Origin: Tumebacillus permanentifrigoris | GTDB lineage: Bacteria; Bacillota; Bacilli; Tumebacillales; Tumebacillaceae | Direction: 5' to 3' | Length of the DNA: 64,000 bases | Assembly: GCF_003148565.1 (NCBI RefSeq) | Contig: NZ_QGGL01000001.1 | Coordinates: forward strand, 7,659-71,658 | The notes under the pieces: model-generated | Database searches by the model: none | Seen by the model: only the letters and a program-made list of their open reading frames with translations | What the model was told of the DNA's origin: nothing | Shown: one piece after another, positions 59,958 through 64,000 of the stretch | How positions within the stretch are numbered: position 1 is the stretch's first letter | Layout: each line of letters starts with the position of its first letter | Translations under genes and position numbers: made by a program

Positions 59958-60650
59958 TTACAATTTGACCCAGCATCGCTTGGCCGCGGTGATCACCGCT
60001 TGCGTGCGGTCGTCAACACTGAGCTTGCCGAGGATGCTGGAGACATGGTTTTTGACCGTCTTCTCCGAGATGAACAGCACTTCACCGATCGTGCGGTTGC
60101 TTTTGCCCTCCGCCATCAGTCGGAGAATTTCCATCTCGCGCTGGGTCAGGATGTCCTGCCATTCGAGGGAGAGCGTCGGTTCACCCGCCTCGTACTCCCC
60201 ATCATACACTTGGTTGGACAAGCGCTTGAATTCATCGAGCAGCTTGGTGGTCACCTGCGGATGGATGAACGAAGAACCGCCTGCCACTTGGCGCACCGCT
60301 TCGACCAGCGTGTTCGACTCCACGTCCTTCAGCAAGTAGCCGTTCGCCCCTGCGCGGATCGTCTCAAAGATATACGCTTCATCGTCATGGATGGAGAGGA
60401 TCAGAACTTTGATGCCCTCCTCGACGAGCTTGATCTCCCGCGTTGCTTCCACCCCGGTCTTTTTGGGCATGTTGATGTCCATCAGCACCACATCGGGGCG
60501 CAGTTCCAGCGCTTTTGCCACGGCGATCTCCCCGTCTTGGCATTCGCCGACGATGTCCATGTCGTCCTCTAGTTCAAAGATACGGCGCAACCCTTGCCGA
60601 AACAGCGTATGGTCATCCGCTAAGAGCAGTCTAATTTTTTCTCTCTGCAT
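59958..60650 (-). CDS. degU: Response regulator DegU
   Basis: 230 residues of NarL type. Receiver: DDH (12-14), phospho-acceptor D58 in VLMDINMPKKTG, and a C-terminal LuxR helix-turn-helix (LTQREMEILRLMAEGKSNRTIGEVLFISEKTVKNHVSSIL, in part). It is immediately downstream of degS. It controls exoenzymes, competence and motility in Bacilli. Confidence 0.95.
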   Translation of the reverse strand: MQREKIRLLLADDHTLFRQGLRRIFELEDDMDIVGECQDGEIAVAKALELRPDVVLMDINMPKKTGVEATREIKLVEEGIKVLILSIHDDEAYIFETIRAGANGYLLKDVESNTLVEAVRQVAGGSSFIHPQVTTKLLDEFKRLSNQVYDGEYEAGEPTLSLEWQDILTQREMEILRLMAEGKSNRTIGEVLFISEKTVKNHVSSILGKLSVDDRTQAVITAAKRCWVKL

Positions 60651-60666
60651 CTTGGCCTAAGCCTCC

Positions 60667-61821
60667 TCATTCATGACTCTCCGAGATCGGCAACGAGAGG
60701 ATGACCTTCGTGCCCTTGCCCCGGTTTGACTTGATCTCCAGCTTGCCTTCGAGCAACTGGATGCGTTCCTTGATCCCGAGCAATCCGAAGTGACCGCCCG
60801 CTCCACCGGAGCTGACTTCGTCCACATCAAATCCAATCCCGTTATCCTCTATATGCACGTTGACTTGCTTCTCTGTCAACTCTAAGCGAACTGTGGCGCT
60901 CTGCGCCTTCGCGTGCTTCCAGATGTTATTGAGCGCCTCTTGGATGGAGCGGAACACCGCCACTTCCAAGGAACTATTGAAGCGTTTCTCCCGCCCGAGC
61001 ACTTTGAGTTCGGTCACGACCTTGTGCTTGTCCTGGAAGTCTGCCAAGTAGCGGCGCAGCGTCGGGGCGAGCCCGAGGTCGTCGAGCGCCATCGGGCGCA
61101 GGTCAAAGATGATCTGACGCACTTCGGCGAGCGACACGCGCACACTGTCTTTGAGTTCTTGCAGTTCGGTGCGGACTTTGTTGACATCGCGGTCGAGCAT
61201 TTTCTCACAGATCTCGGCGCGCAGCACGACATTGGCCATCGTCTGCGCCGGCCCATCATGGATTTCCCGGGCGACGCGCTTGCGCTCCTCCTCCTGCGCT
61301 TGAATCACGCGGATGCCGAGGAAGCGGCGCTGCTCGACGTTTTTGAGCACGTTGCTGATCTGCAACAGATCTCCAGAAAGATAGGAGAACGCGACACCCA
61401 GTTGGGTGATCAGCGACTCCGCCCGATGGATGGTCTGTTCCAAATTGCGCAACCGCCGGTCGAGATCATCGCGGCGGGCGCGCAGTTGTTGCTCACGCTC
61501 GCGGATGACCAGCACTTGGGTCTGTACTTTATGGGCGTCGTCATAGGCTTGCTTGATCTCCGCCTCTGAATACCGTTCAAAGTCGCGGCTCACCTCGACC
61601 AGCCTGTGTCGAGCCAATGTATAGGCGCGTTCCAAACGCTCCACTTCTCGGATCGTTTCCGCAACCTGCCGCTGGATGGCCACTGCGTCATCACGCATCG
61701 CCGTCTCTTCCTTGCGGGCACTCTCGGCGATCTCGAAGACTTGGTTCTTGCCGTCCTCGATTGCCTGCAGGGTTGCGTTGATCGCCGTATCTAACACCTT
61801 CGTATCAAATTCGTTCGCCAC
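60667..61821 (-). CDS. degS: Sensor histidine kinase DegS
   Basis: 384 residues, cytoplasmic, no membrane helix. A long coiled-coil N-terminus (20-180) is the DegS domain. HisKA_3 has the phospho-acceptor H188 in REIHDGPAQTMANV. HATPase motifs are EALNNIWKHAKA, EDNGIGFDVDEV and GHFGLLGIKERI. The GTG at 61821 has only a weak site (GGGGTATGAT). A terminator-like hairpin with a possible alternative pairing lies in its leader. Confidence 0.94.
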   Translation of the reverse strand: MANEFDTKVLDTAINATLQAIEDGKNQVFEIAESARKEETAMRDDAVAIQRQVAETIREVERLERAYTLARHRLVEVSRDFERYSEAEIKQAYDDAHKVQTQVLVIREREQQLRARRDDLDRRLRNLEQTIHRAESLITQLGVAFSYLSGDLLQISNVLKNVEQRRFLGIRVIQAQEEERKRVAREIHDGPAQTMANVVLRAEICEKMLDRDVNKVRTELQELKDSVRVSLAEVRQIIFDLRPMALDDLGLAPTLRRYLADFQDKHKVVTELKVLGREKRFNSSLEVAVFRSIQEALNNIWKHAKAQSATVRLELTEKQVNVHIEDNGIGFDVDEVSSGGAGGHFGLLGIKERIQLLEGKLEIKSNRGKGTKVILSLPISESHE

Positions 61822-61902
61822 ACATCATACCCCGCATTCGACAGTCTATATGTTTTAAATTCCCTACCACGGCCCAATTTCCTGCCATCTGGCCAGAAGA
61901 CA

Positions 61903-61998
61903 AAAAAAGGGGGGCACAGATGGGTGGTCTGTGCCCCCAAGCAATGGGGTAAGGGTGATATGCTACAGGATTCGGAGGCCCGTCTCCGCGTCTGGGGG
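61903..61998 (-). promoter_or_regulatory. Possible attenuator in the degS leader
   Basis: On the minus strand GGGGGCACAGA pairs with TCTGTGCCCCC and runs into T7 (61903-61939), an intrinsic terminator upstream of degS. Further 5', ACCCCCA (near 61994) could pair with TGGGGG of the 5' arm and prevent the terminator. A CGGAG/CTCCG hairpin (61974-61989) lies between. The riboswitch class is not recognised. Confidence 0.5.
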
Positions 61999-62172
61999 TC
62001 ACTTTAGGACTTTGAAAAATCTTTTTGAGAACAATCGACGCAGACACTGATGAAAACGTGAGCATTCGACAAAAACAGTCTATTTTTTTGAAAAATAAGT
62101 AAAACTGATTCATAAAAACAAGCGTAAGGGCGAGAAAACACGGCGTGAGAGGGTTCTTGTTCACTCAGAACG

Positions 62173-62211
62173 ACTCTTAACTTTGATTTTAAATAAGAGT
62201 GTTGCTACGAT
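62173..62211 (+). promoter_or_regulatory. Promoter and inverted repeat of the second HTH-TPR gene
   Basis: TTGATT (62183-62188) and TACGAT (62206-62211), spacer 17 bp. ACTCTTA (62173-62179) and TAAGAGT (62194-62200) form an inverted repeat over the -35, a probable operator, perhaps for autoregulation. Confidence 0.65.
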
Positions 62212-62265
62212 AAACTTATCAAATCTTCGATCGACGCACAGATCAAATAAGGGAGGCTAACTTCA

Positions 62266-63513
62266 ATGAATCATCTTTCTTTAGGTCAACGCATCCGTCA
62301 AGCCCGCAAAGAACTGGGCTATACCCAAAATGAGCTCGCACAGGGGATCGTGACATCGAGCATGATCTGCCAGATTGAGAACGGCAAAGCCTTCCCTTCC
62401 TATAATGTCCTACAGGCGCTGTCGGAGCGCATGCAAAAGCCGATTGAGTTCTTCGTCAGCGACACCGACGCCAACAAGCGTCAACGCTCTTCCTATACGC
62501 TCGCCAAGGCGCTGATGGCGTCCGAATCCTATGAGAAAGCCTACTCGCTTTTGAAATCCTTGCAAGACTCCCCCGGCACCGACTTGAGTGAGTTCCAGAT
62601 GACGCTCTCCGAATGTTGCCAACGTCTGGGCAAGTTCGACGAAGCGAGCGCACCGCTCGATCAACTGTTGCCGATCGCGATGAACAATGGCGACATCCCG
62701 CAACAGATCAAGATCCTGCAACGCCTCGGCGATATCGCAGAGCAATCCGGTCAGTATCAACTCGCGCTCTACCATTGGCAGAAAGCGAGCGATCTGTTGG
62801 CAAAAGGCGATGTGGACTCGGCCGCCAAGTCGCGCCTGTTGACCTCGATTGGCAACACGTATTACCGCCTCGGCTACCTCGATGAGTCGTTGAACTACTT
62901 GCAAGCGGCGTATGAATCGCGCGAGTCGTTCCTGTCGTTGGAGGAAGTCGGGCAGATGTACCTGAACCTCTCGCTCTCGCACCGCGACAACAACGATTAC
63001 AAACAGGCGGCGTACTTCTCCGAACAGGCGTACATCATCTTCAAATCGGTGACCAACATGAAGCTGACGACCGACGTGAAGCGGTCGCTGGGCGTGCTGC
63101 TCGGCAAGCAAGGACAGACGCAGGAAGCGCTGTCGATCCTCGAGGAATGCATGGACTTGTACCAGCGCGACGAAGATTCCTACAACCTCGGCGTGACCGA
63201 GTTGGAGATGGCGCTGATGTTGCAGATGTCCGGCGATCTGGAAGGCGCGATCGAACGCCTCCAAGGGGCGCTCTCGAAATTCAGCGACAACGAGCTGGAA
63301 ACGGCGCGCGCCTACCACCTGCTCGCCGACATGTACCGCACCAAGCGCGACCTGCCGACGGCGATCCGCCATCTGAACAATTCGCTGCACCTCTACCAAA
63401 AGCAAGGCCACTCCGTCGGCCTGATCGAAGCGATGAGCCTCTCGGTCAAGCTGTACGAGGAGTGGGATACCTTCAACCAATCGAAGTACGGTGGCGAACT
63501 GATCACCGCCTAA
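62266..63513 (+). CDS. XRE-TPR regulator
   Basis: 415 residues. XRE domain at 6-62 (LGQRIRQARKELGYTQNELAQG then ICQIENGKAFPSYNVLQALS, in parts), followed by about eight TPR-like helical pairs (for example GNTYYRLGYLDESLNYLQAA and GVLLGKQGQTQEALSILEE). The architecture is that of peptide- or partner-sensing regulators. AAGGGAGG precedes the ATG. It is monocistronic, ending at a terminator shared with metK. Confidence 0.88.
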   Translation: MNHLSLGQRIRQARKELGYTQNELAQGIVTSSMICQIENGKAFPSYNVLQALSERMQKPIEFFVSDTDANKRQRSSYTLAKALMASESYEKAYSLLKSLQDSPGTDLSEFQMTLSECCQRLGKFDEASAPLDQLLPIAMNNGDIPQQIKILQRLGDIAEQSGQYQLALYHWQKASDLLAKGDVDSAAKSRLLTSIGNTYYRLGYLDESLNYLQAAYESRESFLSLEEVGQMYLNLSLSHRDNNDYKQAAYFSEQAYIIFKSVTNMKLTTDVKRSLGVLLGKQGQTQEALSILEECMDLYQRDEDSYNLGVTELEMALMLQMSGDLEGAIERLQGALSKFSDNELETARAYHLLADMYRTKRDLPTAIRHLNNSLHLYQKQGHSVGLIEAMSLSVKLYEEWDTFNQSKYGGELITA

Positions 63514-63522
63514 CTTCTCGCG

Positions 63523-63562
63523 AAAAAAAGCCCCTGCCGCAGTTGCGGACAGGGGCTCTTTG
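63523..63562. terminator. Bidirectional terminator
   Basis: AGCCCCTG and CCGC arms pair with GCGG and CAGGGGCT. Flanking A7 on one side and TCTTTG on the other. It serves the XRE-TPR gene and metK. Confidence 0.85.
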
Positions 63563-63576
63563 TAAAAAGCGGAGTC

Positions 63577-64000
63577 TTACAGACCTGCGCCTTGACGGAG
63601 CACGTCGATTTTGTCGGTGCGCTCCCACGGAACGTCGAGGTCGTTGCGGCCGAAGTGGCCGTATGCTGCGGTTTGACGGTAGATCGGACGGCGCAGGTCG
63701 AGGGACTTGATGATCCCAGCCGGACGCAGGTCGAAGTTGGCGTTGACCAGTTCTTCGATCTTCTCATCTGCGACTTTACCAGTGCCGAAGGTGTCAACCA
63801 TGACGGAAACCGGGCGTGCTACGCCGATTGCGTACGCCAGTTGCACTTCGCACTTGTCTGCCAGACCCGCTGCGACGATGTTTTTCGCCACGTAACGAGC
63901 TGCATACGCTGCCGAGCGGTCAACCTTGGTCGGGTCCTTGCCGGAGAACGCGCCGCCGCCGTGGCGTGCATAGCCGCCGTAGGTGTCGACGATGATCTTG
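63577..64000 (-). CDS. metK: S-adenosylmethionine synthetase, C-terminal part (cut by the window edge)
   Basis: The last 141 codons are visible. The reading at the edge, [20 protein letters not shown], is the MetK hexapeptide region, followed by [20 protein letters not shown] and [12 protein letters not shown]. The enzyme makes SAM from methionine and ATP. The start, the ATP-binding half and any SAM-responsive leader lie beyond position 64000. Confidence 0.95.
   Translation of the reverse strand, partial: KIIVDTYGGYARHGGGAFSGKDPTKVDRSAAYAARYVAKNIVAAGLADKCEVQLAYAIGVARPVSVMVDTFGTGKVADEKIEELVNANFDLRPAGIIKSLDLRRPIYRQTAAYGHFGRNDLDVPWERTDKIDVLRQGAGL

Noticed and set aside
61805-62164. 119-codon minus-strand ORF upstream of degS
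   Set aside because: Overlaps degS start and the hairpin leader; composition is not protein-like and no ribosome binding site is present.

Overview
The window reads as chromosomal DNA of a motile, spore-former-type member of the Bacillota (class Bacilli). The evidence is the gene order sigW-rsiW-cdaA-cdaR-glmM-glmS, a glmS ribozyme, the flgM-to-hag late flagellar block with fliW and csrA, degS-degU, phoPR and pst, comFC, degV and recD2. Base composition looks high in GC for Bacilli, with many GTG and TTG starts, which fits an Alicyclobacillaceae relative such as Tumebacillus. That genus guess is an inference of low certainty. Almost everything is on the minus strand. No rRNA, tRNA, CRISPR array or intact transposase is visible.

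Layout. (a) 1-3,469 is an AT-richer accessory island against the 3' end of glmS. It holds a divergent XRE repressor and small gene with an operator-like palindrome, three 18-bp direct repeats, two unrecognised genes in an operon and a 55-codon ORF. Its left end recurs at 3,213-3,469 with 0.7 kb missing, so a unit of about 3.2 kb was tandemly duplicated and one copy decayed. (b) 3,490-10,695 is the cell-envelope locus: SigW and anti-sigma factor, c-di-AMP synthase and its regulator, GlmM, and GlmS behind a self-cleaving ribozyme. (c) 10,851-20,885 holds an HTH-TPR regulator, sulfate assimilation (cysH, a TSUP transporter, sat), arginase, the YhaO/YhaN nuclease-ATPase pair and two small genes.

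(d) 20,884-41,431 is a flagellar and glycosylation region. It contains flaG, fliT, fliS, fliD; a pseudaminic acid pathway with an added MaoC hydratase and an added epimerase; two Maf flagellin glycosyltransferases, each preceded by a small helical protein with a shared C-terminal motif; flagellin; then csrA, fliW, yviE, flgL, flgK, flgN, flgM and yvyF. Flagellin mRNA carries a CsrA-type hairpin site plus a second GGA at the Shine-Dalgarno, matching the FliW-CsrA-flagellin homeostasis loop. A tight cluster of DnaA boxes lies between fliT and flaG.

(e) 41,505-44,073 is a three-gene dehydratase, ketoreductase and ketosynthase operon behind an inverted-repeat operator. (f) 44,182-55,039 has comFC, degV and a long phosphate locus, pstS-pstC-pstA-pstB-phoU-recD2-phoP-phoR, with Pho-box-like repeats before pstS and a terminator-like hairpin covering the recD2 ribosome binding site. 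(g) 55,092-59,342 concerns c-di-GMP: a membrane GGDEF-EAL protein and a chemoreceptor whose long leader begins with a class I c-di-GMP riboswitch and a terminator. (h) 59,454-64,000 has a glycosyltransferase-like membrane protein, degU, degS with a possible leader attenuator, a second HTH-TPR regulator and the C-terminal part of metK.

Taken together the region links envelope synthesis, motility and nucleotide second messengers. The most unusual items are the Maf plus small-protein modules, the MaoC gene in the pseudaminic acid operon, the DnaA-box cluster, the flgM promoter lying inside a terminator arm, and the structured leaders of the chemoreceptor and degS.
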